From assembly GCA_022410635.1 (NCBI GenBank), contig JAJVDF010000589.1:625699-689698 (forward strand): 64,000 nucleotides of DNA, read 5' to 3'. The stretch comes from Tretioscincus oriximinensis (lineage: Eukaryota; Chordata; Lepidosauria; Squamata; Gymnophthalmidae). Positions 12,401 to 21,589 of the stretch are shown here, piece after piece (within the stretch, counting starts at the first letter, position 1; each line of letters begins with the position of its first letter). The translations under genes and the position numbers were made by a program. The notes beneath the pieces were generated by a model. The model was not told the origin of the DNA. It made no database searches and saw nothing but the letters and a program-made list of their open reading frames with translations.

Positions 12401-15400
12401 GCTAACCCTATCTTAAAGCTAACCAGACTACTAGCTACCACCGCCTCTTCTGAAAGTAAATTCAGANTTCAGTTGCTATCCTTCACTCAAAGATGCTTCA
12501 CAACAAAAAATAATATAAAGATTTTTTTTGTTTCCTCTTACCAAGAAAGACATGGGGGAAAAGAGAGTTATATTTTAAATGTTTATTATAGTTTATATTT
12601 TTATTTTTGTATCCAGTCATGGAACCTTTGGGTGAATGGTAGGATATGGATTCTTAAACAAACTAATAAACAGATTGGCTTATGTCATCAAGCTGAATCT
12701 ATACAAAGAATGATAGAACCACACATCTGGAAGAGACCTCCAGGGTTGCTGGGTTCAGCCCTCTACTCAATGCAGGATTTATCACTGACATATGTGTCAG
12801 GTTTCCTGGGAAGTGAAAATAGAACCCGCTTGAGGAAATGATGTAAAGCTATGGTACTTTAAATTTAACAAGAAAAAAACCTATGGTTTGCTCACCACAG
12901 AATTGTTTTGAACAGAAAACTAGCAAGGATGCCTTGCAGCACTTTAGAGACTAACAAGAAAAANAGAGGCGGCATGAGCTTCCATAGACACGTTTACGTC
13001 TTCAGGTGCATAGGGATGGCTCTTCAGAAACAGGAATGATGGAGCTGGCTTTTTTCTTCTTTTGGGGGGAGAGGGGGGCTAAGGAGGTAAAAAAGGAGGC
13101 TTTATTGATCTCTTTATTGAACATGCCTTGCAGCCTGGCACCTTCACGTACATAGAGTAAATGCTTGCGATCAAATAAATAAAATGGCATTTGGTGGAAA
13201 ATATGAGCACTAAACCAACATTTGGAACCACAGACAGGATAGCTACATAGCTTCTGAAAGTAAAACACAGCATTCTGTATTACTAAACCATTAGGGGGGC
13301 GTAAAAATCTAAGAATGTAAGAGGAGCTCTTACGCTAAATGGGGACAGAGCCCATCTAGACCTGTCTTTGGTCTCTCACAGTGGCTCAAGCAGAAGAAAG
13401 CAAAACTCTCCTATTCTCAACTCCATCCAAAAGGAATCCTGCTTGTTGCTCCATTTCAAAGGAAGTATCAAGAGATCCATCCTAGTAGCTTTTTGATGTT
13501 GATGAACTTATCTAATACAGTACAGTCTTAAAGCTATCCAGGCTGTTAGCTACTACTACCCCTTCTGGAAGCAAATTTCAAAGGCTGATGATCTTCTGGG
13601 TGAAAAAATACTTCCCTCACCCTTCTGCCCATGAGCTTCAAGGAAGGCCCCCTGGTCCTAGTGTTGTATCATAGAGAAAATATTTTTCTCTATTCACCTT
13701 ATACATTGCATGCATGACTGTATACACTTGATGATCAGATCACCTCTTAAATGCCATCTTTTGAGGCTGAAGAGATCTAGACATTGCAGACTGCTTTCAT
13801 AGGTACCTTTTTGTTTTTTGGTAAATATAACAAACTTGTGGCACAGGTGAGACGGACAAGGTTTATTTGGNTTTCAAAAAGCTTATGGTATGTTAGAAAT
13901 TATTTCAGATAGGAAAGGGGGAGACTACTTCACAGACTGGAGGAAACCACTGAGAAATCTTGCCTTGGGTTCCCACTCCCTGTGCTGTTGAGAGGGGTGG
14001 TACTATCAGTGGGGCTTCTCTGCAGATCCTAAGGTACGGGCAGGTTGATATGAAGGGGGAAGTCTCCCACATTGCATAAAACATCTTACACAGAACTCAG
14101 TTCCCCAGTGTAAACAGCTTTGTGTGTTAATAGCTAATTTCTTTCCACCAAAATACCTGTGTTGCTGCCTTGTGTTCTTCCCACCTTTGGAATCTTTCTT
14201 GCAACCAAGATGCCACACCTTCCCACAGAGAACCAAAGCTTCACATCTCCGTTTATTTATTCCCACAGGTGACACCACAAGCCAACACCCAGCTTGACAC
14301 TTTTTTTTCTTCACTTCTCACACTATAAAGGTTTCTGCCACACCCAAAACACATCTGTCGTATCAGGAACAGGCTACCCCACACAACTGTGTGAGAGGAG
14401 GGTGTGCCANACTTACCAGGAAAACCTTCCCAACTATAATTTTCAAGAAAACCTTCAATTTTGGACATCTTCCAGCTAATATCCATGTCCCATTTCTGGG
14501 TAAGGTGTCTGTGAACAAGCTGCAAGTGCTCTTCGGTAGGAAAGATGAATACATTTCAGATTTGGGAAAAGAAATAGCTACCTACAGAAGCATTACTGCA
14601 ATGCAACGGGCTAATTCCACTAGTAATAATAACAATGTTTATTTAACCCCCATTTCAGCAAGCACATAGTTTTAGTTGCTTTCTCCACAACAGACAGGGG
14701 GCTGAGAGAAAACTGTGATTGACCCAAGGCCATCTAGTGGCTTTGTGGAGGAGTGTGGACTCGAACCAGGAGACTACCAGATACATAAAAGTCCAACACT
14801 TATCCTTTGTCTGGAAGGATCCATCTATTCTAATATAAAGCCCAGTATAATTATAAGACTTAGTGTGACTTCAACCTTGGATTCAGCTTGCCACATGACA
14901 CAAATCTGGACTGACATCCCAGCAGTAATACATTTAGTTACAACTTGCTATGACAGCAATTACAGTACTAATAGTTTTTTTAAAAAAACTAGGCCTAACT
15001 CTTCTCTCAAACACACACATCGAGACATTTATATTATTAAAGATTTAACCATCTGAAATATGAGCCTCTCTGTGAATCACAGTGAAACTGGAGGCAAACT
15101 GGAGGTATTTCGTTTATAGAATAAATATGAATTCTTATCTTTTTAGACTCAGCTTACTTACAATATAACTGCTGCACATCTTTTTGGACCAATTTATAAA
15201 TTACCATATTGTCTTCTTTACTGTTGTGATTGTTGAGCTCTACGGCCAATTCTTAGTCGATGGGTTCCTCCATATTTACTAACAGAGATACAGAGGAGGT
15301 TTTCACTGCCCACGCCCAGATTACAAAGTGCCCTTTATTTCCTGGCAGAGATGCAGAAGTGGTTTGTCATGGCCTGAATTTGGGGAGAAGCTGATGATCA

Positions 15401-18400
15401 AGATAGCAACCTCTGTTTTCCAGACAATTTCTCAGCTGGGTCCCTTTGTCCAGTTTTATTGGCAGAAATACAGAAGTTCTTTGCCATCATNTACTTCCAG
15501 AAAGAGGCTGAGGATCAAAGCAGCATAAGAGGAGCCCAGCTGATTCAGACTAGTCTAGCATTCTGTCTCACACAGGAGGAGGGAGGAGGTGGAGAACCGG
15601 GGTTTTATATCTCACTTTTCTCACCCAAAGGGACTCAAAGCTGTTTACAAGCTTTGCCTGAAGGCTTACTGTTGTTTTTGATTAGCTGTGTGAGTGAGAG
15701 TTGAGGCGCTAGAGGGCACTCACCCCTCTCCACAGCCAAGACACAGCTTCAAGAACAGGTCTCTCAAGTGAAAGACTTTTTCTTAACCACTATACTATCA
15801 GGCATCAAGTGGCCCACCAATTGCACTAGGGCGGTATCAACCATAAGAAAGCAAAACCCTCACATGTTTTCCACTCCCTACAAAAGGTATTTCAGAAATA
15901 CTGCCTGTTTTCCACCCTAATAGCTGCTAATACACCTGTCTTTCATGAATTTGTCTATTCCTATCTTGAAGCTATCCAGGCTGCTAGCTACCACCACCTT
16001 TTCTGAAAGTAAATTCCACCCTTTCCTTTGTCCGTCCTCACTCTTCTACCCATCAGTTTCAAAGAATGTCTCCAGGACCTAGTGTTGTGTGATAGAGAAA
16101 ATATTTTTTCTCTGTTCACTTTATCCATCCCTTGCGTTATTTTATATATTTCAATTAGATCACTCTTCTGATTTCCAGGCAGTTTGTTCTACCACTGAGT
16201 TACACTATTTTGCTTTCCTCTGTTCGGACTGCCCAGGTGCATCTGGTGGGCCTCTGTGTGACACAGAATGCTGGACTTGATGGGCTGTGGCCTGATCCAG
16301 TATGGCTCTTCTTATGTTCTTATGTTCTTACTACTGAATTTTATCATAATTGCTCATGGTTTTATTTTATGGAAATAATATGGAAATATATAAATATAAG
16401 AGTTCCCTGATGAAAAGCAAACAGAAGACACGGTGGACATAAACTTTCCCACAAAGGCACAGAAATTTAATGAGTAATGGGAAGAAGCTTCAAGAAACCA
16501 CTAATCCTACTACTGGCCCCATCCTGGAATGAGACATCAATCAATTAAATTTACTTATCCTCGGGCAGAATAATATTATCACGTTCATTTGGGCTTTGGA
16601 GAAAAGATACCATATGTTGAACTGCACTGTAAACTGATTCCCAACAAGGGAAGGCAGAAGACTTCCTCCATTCAAAGTTTCCCCCAGGTGAGGTTTTTTT
16701 TGTAAAAAAAATAATAATGCAAAAAAGCTTTGAGCTCAGAAAAGCAAGTCAAATTAAATTATTCTTTAAAATAAAAATCAAGTGATCATATGTAAATGAA
16801 GACCANTGACCTTTGAATGTATGGCTACAAATCAAACTGAGGTGGTATTGCTAAGGAGATGACTTTCTATTAGAAAAGCCATAGCAAGATTTTGGAGGCA
16901 GCTCACAAAGCTATTGCATCCATCAGTTTAAAACATTTGTAATTAACTTGAATGGAAAATGTGCATAAGCATGGACGTGTGACAAAACCCGCACAAAGCC
17001 TAGTGTAAAAGCAACACACAGCTGTTCTATTGTTTTACTTCAGGTGAGGGAAACCTTGCTTCTGCAAGAGGCCATTTGGATATTTGTAAGATCACTCANG
17101 GGCCATACCTTCTTCCCCAACACAGGTTCCTCCCCCACCACACCCAGGACCACAAGAGCTTGGGGTTTTCAATGGCCCCAATGCCTTCCCCACCTCCCCT
17201 TGCCCTCATCTGCCTCCCTCCCTCCACTTTTGTATTTCATTTCATGGTTTAACAAAGTGAAGAACCATTATTTAGTTAGGGAACTCTATTGTTCCTTGGG
17301 GACCATGTGGTGGGCTGGAACAAATGGTTCTGCGGCCTGATCTGGCTTCTGGGCCTCAAGTTCCCCAGCCCTGTTCTACTTGCTTTGAAAAGATCATTCC
17401 TACAAGTATGTCTGTGCACACTCAACCTAACAAATCTGAAATCACTGTGCTCTCACCAGGTCATGTGACTTTATTTTTGCCTATTTATCAACATCAGTTA
17501 ATACAGGGCATTCTCAAACGGTCCCTAAAGATGAACTGCAAACCCTTCATTGCATTTATACACGAATTTTCCAAAATATTNTGTAATGCTTTGCATTGAG
17601 AGTCAACCTTCTTCCTCTCTTCTGCTTTTTATTCCTGTCACTTTTTGTATCCCTGTCATTTTTCTAGAACAGTTGCCCCAGTCTGCAAAATGCCTATGTC
17701 TACAGAATTTATTTTAACTACAGAACTTCTAAGAATAAAGATGATGTTTCTGAATACTTCTGCTCTTTACAGCACCCAGCCAACACATTTTTAGTAACAG
17801 ATAAATAAAGAGTAAGCAGAAATACTTCTGCCTCAGAAAAAGAGAGAGATTTTGATATAAATAAAGCGCCCTGATTAGTGAAACAATAAATTTCAAGACC
17901 TATCTGCCTTTTACTCATTTAAAACTATCTATACAGTATCTATACAGTACTTTNCACTACATGATAATGAACGCATCACATTTTTTTCCCACTGATTCCG
18001 GAAGGACAGTGTAGCATAAGGTTACAAGATAAAATCAGGGACAGAATTTTGCACCTTTAATAGCTGAAGGATTTTCTCATGCCTGCAGCTCCTGGAAATA
18101 ATATCACTTTTTCACACCCATTAAAGGTGTAAATTTATATCCCGGATTTTATCTGATAACCTTAGTCTAGCACCTCCATCGCTAGAGATGGGGGAGGCAA
18201 CCCTCAAATCCAGAACTCAGAAAGATAAAGGTGTGAATTGATGTACAAAAGGGATCGACAGGGTGAATAGAGAAAAAATGTTTTCTCTATCACACAACAC
18301 AAGGACCAGAGGGCACTCCTTAAAACTGATGGGTAGAAAAGTGAGAACAGACAAAGGAAAGTATTTTTTCACCCAGAGGGTCATCGGCCTGTGGAATTTA

Positions 18401-19895
18401 CTTCCTGAAGAGGTAGTGGTAGCTAACAGCTTGGATAGTTTCAAGACAGGACTAGACAGGTTTATGGACACCAAGGGTATAAATGGATACTAGGATGGAT
18501 GTCTGGATGTTGCCTCCGGGATGGAGCAACAGGCAGGACTCCTGAAATACCATTTGCAGGGAGTCACAAACAGGAGCAGCATATTTTGCTTTCCTCTGTT
18601 CGGACTGCCCAGGTGCATCTGGTGGGCCTCTGTGTGACACAGAAGGCTGGACTTGATGGGCTGTGGCCTGATCCAGTATGGCTATTCTTATGTTCTTCTG
18701 ATGTTTTGAATCCCCTTTTTCAAGCTGATGAGGTGCCAATGGAAAGCACAGGGGCCATAGGTTCAATCCCAGGTTACCTGCCTGGGAGAAAGTCAGGCAC
18801 GTCACTCTCATCTCCTGGCCATGAATAGTACATAAATCTACTTTGGGTACCACTGAGTCATGTCTGACTCCTGGGTGATGGCACAGGTGTCTCCATGGGC
18901 ATCATGACAGAGTATCTACGGTAGAAATACAGAAGTTGTTTGTCATTCTTACTTGCTTTCCAGGCAGTTTTTTCTACCACTAGGCTCCAGCCTCTNCCAG
19001 ACTTCTATGCAATTCCCTTGGAAGGGATGCAAAAGTGCTTTGCTTTTCCCTTCCTCAAAAACAAGCTGGGGATTGAACCAGAAACCCCCTGCTGGACACT
19101 GAGCGATCGACAACTCCAACTGCCCCCTTCAGTGGTGCTTCCAATAAAGACTGAAGCAGCTCGGAACCTGCACCCTCGCCCCTAAGAGAGTCACCCCAAC
19201 CCCAAGTGGTCCCTGCCACACACATGTACCCTAGTCGCCCCACCCACAAAGGTCATAAAAATGTGCCTCAAACACTGAGGACCCCCTGCCATGTGACCCT
19301 TCCCTCCCCAGTTGCCCCTTTCTCCCCTCCCCTTCTTCCCAGTGATCCTCTCCCTCCCCCATGACCCCCTCCCCATCCCACTTACTTCCTCCCTCCCACT
19401 CTGACGCCGGTCCCCAAGACCCCCTCCCTTCCCTCGCCTCTCCCTCCCCATAACCTCCTCCCTCATTCTCGTGACTCCTTCCCCCCAGGGACCCTCCCCC
19501 GAGCTGCCCCTTCCTCACGATCCCCTCTCTCCCTCCTTGGGATGCCGCCACGACCCCCCTTCCCTCGCCTCTCCCTCCCCATAACCTCCTCCCTCATTCT
19601 CGTGACTCCTTCCCCCCAGGGACCCTCCCCCGAGCTGCCCCTTCCTCACGATCCCCTCTCTCCCTCCCTGGGATGCCGCCACGACCCCCCTTCCCTCGTC
19701 TCTCCCTCCCCATAGCCGCCTCCTTCCCCTCCCTCCCGCATGATTCCTTCCCTCCCCCTCTCCCGCCCTCCTCCCCCCGCGCTTCCCTCCCTCCCTTCTG
19801 ACCCCCCCACTGACCTCGCCCCTCCCACCGTGACCCCTCCCTGCCCCTGCCCGTCTCCCTGACCTGCTCTCCTCGTGCCGCTCGCCGACCTCCAT
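391..19895 (-). CDS. RUBCN: RUBCN (Rubicon), 5' coding part, exons 1-3
   Basis: Rubicon is a cytosolic/endosomal protein that binds the Beclin1-VPS34 complex and Rab7, restrains autophagosome maturation and promotes LC3-associated phagocytosis (established knowledge). Three minus-strand exons are visible: 19864-19895, 6845-6998 and 391-474. Each has GT/AG borders and they join in phase to 90 residues. The joined product covers the N-terminus and the start of the RUN domain, with the family's [32 protein letters not shown] and [15 protein letters not shown] blocks. The human N-terminus, as I remember it, is somewhat longer before the first block. The remaining exons (Ser-rich middle, C-terminal zinc-finger region) lie beyond base 1. 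RUBCN is divergent from FYTTD1, as in mammals. Identification rests on recall of the human protein; no search was run. Confidence 0.93.
1157..2255 (-). mobile_element. CR1/L3-type LINE, 1.1 kb 3' part with RT end
   Basis: Minus strand. Contains reverse-transcriptase pieces ([24 protein letters not shown]) and the C-terminal region ([19 protein letters not shown]), broken by N bases and frameshifts. The 3' end has the aagaacataagaagagcc (octamer) signature. Confidence 0.92.
2293..2560 (+). mobile_element. tRNA-derived SINE, full-length-like
   Basis: A tRNA-like head with a B-box-like motif (atttcgaggcc), then a middle 'gtaagccaccctgagtccc' and a tail gggcggtgtataacaa followed by (tta)n. Same family as 7480, 10905 and 29595. 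Confidence 0.75.
2604..3000 (-). mobile_element. CR1/L3-type LINE fragment carrying a second CR1 end
   Basis: Diverged minus-strand LINE. Bases about 2636-2702 are a plus-strand bird-type CR1 3' end (ggattggacctgatgacc ... attctgtga) inserted into it. Confidence 0.75.
3612..3759. mobile_element. Fold-back DNA element (MITE-like)
   Basis: An imperfect palindrome about 148 bp long. The left arm (3612-) reads caaactgctggccttccag ... cacaactccca. The right arm is its complement, ending at 3759. Confidence 0.75.
4230..4620 (-). repeat. Purine-rich element with terminal hairpin
   Basis: A (gga/gaa)n-rich tract at 4296-4530 is flanked by gtgaccaatgacagggct on one side and a gcctgttg...caacaggc hairpin (4530-4562) on the other. 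The same flanks in reverse occur at 42640-42960. Confidence 0.65.
5465..5600. repeat. SINE/L2-like tail with (gtaa)n microsatellite
   Basis: ctgccctgagacctttggg tail followed by repeated gtaa and aaataaat units. Confidence 0.75.
5770..5815. other. Assembly gap (46 N)
   Basis: A run of 46 N. The flanking reading frame that crosses it is meaningless. Confidence 0.99.
5833..6146 (-). mobile_element. tRNA-derived SINE
   Basis: Reads agaagaagaattcgg, then taccccgcttttctcacc and gactcaaagcggcttacaa on the plus strand, i.e. the reverse complement of the SINE tail. Ends in an anticodon-arm-like ctgagctatccgtgcc. Confidence 0.75.
6190..6290. mobile_element. Family D short element, half copy
   Basis: Carries the family signature 'aaaatctagcaagg...tagcacta...gagctttcgcagacaagtctacttcttcag'. 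Confidence 0.65.
6845..6998 (-). CDS. RUBCN: RUBCN coding exon 2
   Basis: This exon contributes 51 codons after completing the split Arg codon. The acceptor is tttgtcttctttcag|GAAGGAG and the donor is GATAAG|GTAGGC on the minus strand. It encodes the best-conserved stretch of the N-terminus, including the KTTVEGLVS and [14 protein letters not shown] blocks, and leads into the RUN domain. The exon is intact with no frame break. It is separated from exon 1 by a 12.9-kb, repeat-rich intron. Confidence 0.95.
7121..7330. mobile_element. hAT-like non-autonomous fragment
   Basis: Starts with a hAT-type terminus (cagtggtggcaaacc), then cagagccctctctgtgggca, as in common squamate non-autonomous hAT elements. 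The far end is not clear. Confidence 0.45.
7480..7690 (+). mobile_element. tRNA-derived SINE
   Basis: Shares gccttagcttcagccaacct and cttgtaagcaactttgag with the other SINE copies; diverged. Confidence 0.7.
7967..8215 (-). mobile_element. CR1/L3-type LINE 3'-end fragment
   Basis: Reverse-complement 3' end from the octamer through catccatccta. Ends in a ccattcatcc repeat. Confidence 0.88.
8229..8478 (-). mobile_element. CR1/L3-type LINE 3'-end fragment
   Basis: Second copy directly after the previous one, same orientation, with two octamers (aagaacat). Confidence 0.88.
8479..8690 (+). mobile_element. L2-type LINE fragment
   Basis: ORF C-terminal remnant (aggagggccacactctgga ... agctttcagc) similar to the L2 copy at 9390-9850. 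Confidence 0.6.
8691..8965 (+). repeat. Family E repeat (TGATGTCA-rich)
   Basis: Starts agtgctgggaattctatg, includes 'aatatcccatct' and two gtgatgtca motifs. Shared with 32615 and 58341. Confidence 0.6.
9000..9095 (+). mobile_element. L2-type LINE 3' tail
   Basis: gttacctgccctgggacca ... gggcaggatctaaatag then aaataaat, an L2-style 3' end. Confidence 0.65.
9390..9850 (+). mobile_element. L2-type LINE, 3' part
   Basis: Diverged L2 ORF remnant (gatttgcactggcttttga ... aagccctaaacagcttggcc) with the 3' tail gtcaggatgtaaat and (aaat)n. Confidence 0.75.
10905..11140 (+). mobile_element. tRNA-derived SINE
   Basis: Shares ttagcttcagccaaccta, gcaagtagattaataggta and the tail aggcgagaagggcaagga. 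Confidence 0.7.
11731..11935. mobile_element. Family D fold-back element with perfect 83-bp arms
   Basis: Arms 11765-11847 and 11851-11933 are perfect reverse complements around the 3-bp centre cat. The outer part cagagaaatagccgtgttag (11731-) is the usual family D end. The two arms are two half copies joined head to head. Confidence 0.95.
11980..12205 (+). mobile_element. L2-type LINE fragment, interrupted
   Basis: L2 ORF end (gagccttttctgtggtggct ... cagtgtttggttaagccacc). It appears to continue at 12550-12655 (tattatagttta ... tttgggtgaatggtagg) beyond an inverted LINE at 12215-12475. Confidence 0.65.
12215..12475 (-). mobile_element. CR1/L3-type LINE fragment nested in L2
   Basis: agaacataagagaagcccat through ctagctaccaccgcctctt; reverse complement of the LINE 3' region. 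Confidence 0.78.
12695..12790 (-). mobile_element. Bird-type CR1 3'-end fragment
   Basis: agaatgatagaaccac ... gaagagacctccagggttgc ... caatgcagg, the reverse complement of the classical CR1 3' end. Confidence 0.75.
12903..13010. mobile_element. Family D short element
   Basis: aaaactagcaaggatgcctt, gcactttagagactaac and gtttacgtcttcag are shared with other family D copies. Confidence 0.7.
13310..13810 (-). mobile_element. CR1/L3-type LINE fragment
   Basis: Diverged minus copy with the ctgggtgaaaaaatacttcc and tagagaaaatatttttctct landmarks. Confidence 0.82.
14417..14508 (-). other. Exon-like open stretch in RUBCN intron 1
   Basis: On the minus strand this 92-bp stretch has an acceptor-like cttgttcacag before it and a perfect donor (CCTG|GTAAGT) after it. 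It reads openly as [20 protein letters not shown] followed by [11 protein letters not shown], which looks protein-like. I do not recognise it, and its phase does not fit between RUBCN exons 1 and 2. It could be an alternative exon, a gene relic or chance. Confidence 0.2.
14640..14812 (-). mobile_element. tRNA-derived SINE fragment
   Basis: gagagaaaactgtgattgac, caaggccatctagtggctt and a B-box complement ggactcgaacc; reverse orientation. Confidence 0.6.
15515..16190 (-). mobile_element. CR1/L3-type LINE split by a SINE
   Basis: LINE 3' end at 15520-15581, continuing at 15809 with gtggcccaccaattgcac through 16160. The break is filled by the SINE at 15582-15808. Confidence 0.82.
15582..15808 (-). 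mobile_element. tRNA-derived SINE nested in LINE
   Basis: aaccggggttttatatctc, cacccaaagggactcaaag and an end like a tRNA head (cttaaccactatactatca), in reverse orientation. Confidence 0.8.
16205..16335 (+). mobile_element. CR1/L3-type LINE 3' end
   Basis: Plus-strand 3' end ending in repeats of the octamer ttatgttc. Confidence 0.88.
17041..17373. mobile_element. hAT-like non-autonomous element with 8-bp target duplication
   Basis: Ends caggtgagggaa / ttccccagccctg are imperfect inverted repeats. Flanks ttttactt (17033-17040) and ttctactt (17374-17381) match in 7 of 8 bases. Confidence 0.7.
18247..18700 (+). mobile_element. CR1/L3-type LINE 3' end, well preserved
   Basis: Encodes the ORF2 C-terminus ([39 protein letters not shown]) and the 3' UTR to the octamer. 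One of the least damaged copies. Confidence 0.92.
19427..19715. repeat. 131-bp tandem duplication, C-rich
   Basis: Two near-identical 131-bp units start near 19427 and 19558 (anchor tccctcccca at 19441, 19572 and 19703). A partial third unit fades by about 19715. The tract lies just inside RUBCN intron 1. Confidence 0.9.
19864..19895 (-). CDS. RUBCN: RUBCN coding exon 1
   Basis: The ATG is at 19895-19893 (minus) in a good context (G at -3, G at +4). It opens the short peptide [10 protein letters not shown] plus two bases, ending at a consensus donor (AG|GTCAGG). The dangling AG joins the first G of exon 2 to give Arg, so the junction reads EESRKEHW; the human form is EESRREHW. This start is preferred because the residues match the human region just after GAG and because no nearer in-frame upstream ATG is visible. 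The exon lies inside a CpG-rich block. A longer N-terminus from an upstream start cannot be excluded. Confidence 0.8.
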
Positions 19896-20260
19896 CCCTC
19901 GAGGAGGAAGAGGAGGAGGGCGGCGGTCAGAAGAATCCGGCGGCCACAGCAGCCCCCACTCGCACGACGCCCCCTCGGCGCCCAGCACCTTCTCCGGCCA
20001 TCCCCGGGACACGGCAGTGGCGGAGGAGGAAGCCGGCGCCTCGCCACCGCCCTCGCCCCCGCCCCCTGCTGCCTCACCCACTGCTCCGGTCTCTTCCTCC
20101 CACTGCCAAGCAGGACTACGGCTCCCAGCAGGCGCCGCGCGCCGAAGACCAGGGCCGCCCCCCAGCATGCAGTGTGTTCCCAAGCAGGAAGTATAACGCT
20201 CGGCAGGCGCGGAGGAAAGGAAATACACTGCGCATGCGTCTTTAGCCAAGGGCTGACTTA
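19864..20260 (-). promoter_or_regulatory. RUBCN: RUBCN CpG-rich promoter / 5' UTR
   Basis: This CpG-dense block surrounds and precedes the RUBCN start codon. An NRF1-like palindrome (tgcgcatgcg) lies at 20229-20238. A ZNF143/SBS-like 'actacggctcccagcaggc' motif lies near 20113-20131. The transcription start itself cannot be read from sequence. Confidence 0.6.
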
Positions 20261-20379
20261 CAGGAGAGCAATGCTGAATTGTAACGGGTGGCGTCAAAGA
20301 GGAAATTTCAGCAGGTGCTTCTGGATTCAGCACAAGCTGCTTCTTTATTTATAGCAGTTTGGTCCAACCTTTTTGGACC

Positions 20380-21060
20380 CGAGGGCCATCAAACATCGTT
20401 GCGGGAGTGAGGGCTGGGGTGACATCACTTCCTGTCCCGCCCCGGAAGTGACGTTACTTNCGGGGCGGGAGAGGAATTGATATCAATCTGGCCCTCAAAC
20501 TCCTGGGGTCACTTCCTGCCCCGCCCCAGAAGTGACATTACTTCCAGGGCGGGGGACAGGAAGTGATATCACTCCAGATGCCATTTCCGGAAGCAGATTC
20601 CGGATGCGGCATCGGCAAATCTCGGCATCTTGGGCAAATGGGCGGCGAAGAGGCCAGGCAGCTGCAAGTGTTGAAGTCTTGGCCCAAGACGTTGGAACTT
20701 GCAGCCGCCTGGTCACTTCAACCGCAAGTCCGCGCTGGTGTTACGGGCAAAGGGAGCAGGCGCCTGCGATCACAGTCGTCGCCCCCCTGCTCCTTCCGGT
20801 CATAACACCAGCGGGTGTTACGGCCGAAAGGAGCAGGCGGCTGCAAGCGTCGGCGTGGAAGCAGCCAGGCTCCACACTGACCAGTGCCGGCCACTGAGCG
20901 CTCCGCAGGGGGGTCCCTGAGGGCGCCCATACTGTTGATTGGCAGTTCCCACCTTCAGTACTGGCTCCTGTCCCGCAGGGGAGTCGCCAGNTTAGGGGAA
21001 CTCCGCCCTCCGTTAGCGCCACGTTGGGGGAATGGAGGGCAGAGTTCCCCTAACATAGAC
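20380..21060. repeat. Cluster of GC-rich hairpins between RUBCN and FYTTD1
   Basis: Consecutive imperfect palindromes lie here. 20412-20480 and 20505-20580 are built on ccggaagtgacgttac-like motifs. 20650-20712 has arms ccaggcagctgcaag / cttgcagccgcctgg. 20728-20818 has arms cgctggtgtta / taacaccagcg. 20990-21055 has arms ttaggggaactc / gagttcccctaa. Their origin is unknown; they may be fold-back mobile elements. Confidence 0.75.
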
Positions 21061-21179
21061 TGCCCAGATTTTCTGAGACCAAAGCCGGGAAAATTAATAT
21101 TAATGCTAATTTTCATATTCATAAATATGCAAATTACCCACCAACATGCATTCCCTTACAATATTCCCGCCCGAGAAAT

Positions 21180-21460
21180 CAGTGAAGCATGTGAGAATTT
21201 TTTTAAATGTGCGAGGATTTCTAAACCGAGAACTTTTGGAGTACATAAAAAAAAAANTATTTTTTCTACAGAGGGAAAGGTGCTTTCAGAAGCTGGCCCC
21301 AATTGCCAGAACCTCCTAATGGTGGTGCAGCAATTTTTTTAAAGAAGTGTGTGAGAACGTTTTGAAGTGCGTGAGAACTTTTATTTTTTACTGAGGGGAG
21401 GGTGCCCTCAGAAGCTGGTCTCAGATGCCAGAGCCCCCTAGTGGTGCTGCAGTGAATTTT
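21180..21460. repeat. Diverged tandem duplication, about 130-150 bp units
   Basis: The order 'gtgagaa-tttt ... gaggg-aggtgc-ctcagaagctgg ... gccagagccccctagtggtg-tgcag' occurs twice (about 21186-21335 and 21345-21455). Confidence 0.7.
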
Positions 21461-21589
21461 CTGCCTGTCTCACCACAAGCGTCCGTGTGTGCACGCGTGC
21501 NTGTGCGTAGCTGCTCCAATGCTGGAGGCGGGGTTTCGTGCCTGCTGTCAGGCAAAGCGCGCCAACTCGCCTCCAGCGGAGGAAAAACG

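Larger units (their letters stand above)
6999..19863 (-). other. RUBCN: RUBCN intron 1
   Basis: This 12.9-kb first intron carries many repeat copies and one exon-like stretch at 14417-14508. I recognise nothing in 9860-10900, 11140-11700, 13820-14410, 14815-15500, 16340-17030 and 17390-18230. The segment 18700-19190 is low-copy, possibly SINE-derived sequence. Near exon 1 the intron becomes strongly C-rich on the plus strand (19280-19860). Confidence 0.75.

Noticed and set aside
19515..20333. 272-residue minus-strand open frame over the RUBCN start
   Set aside because: It crosses the exon 1 donor into the C-rich tandem duplication and has a Gly/Arg/Glu low-complexity composition. Only the [10 protein letters not shown] part belongs to a gene.
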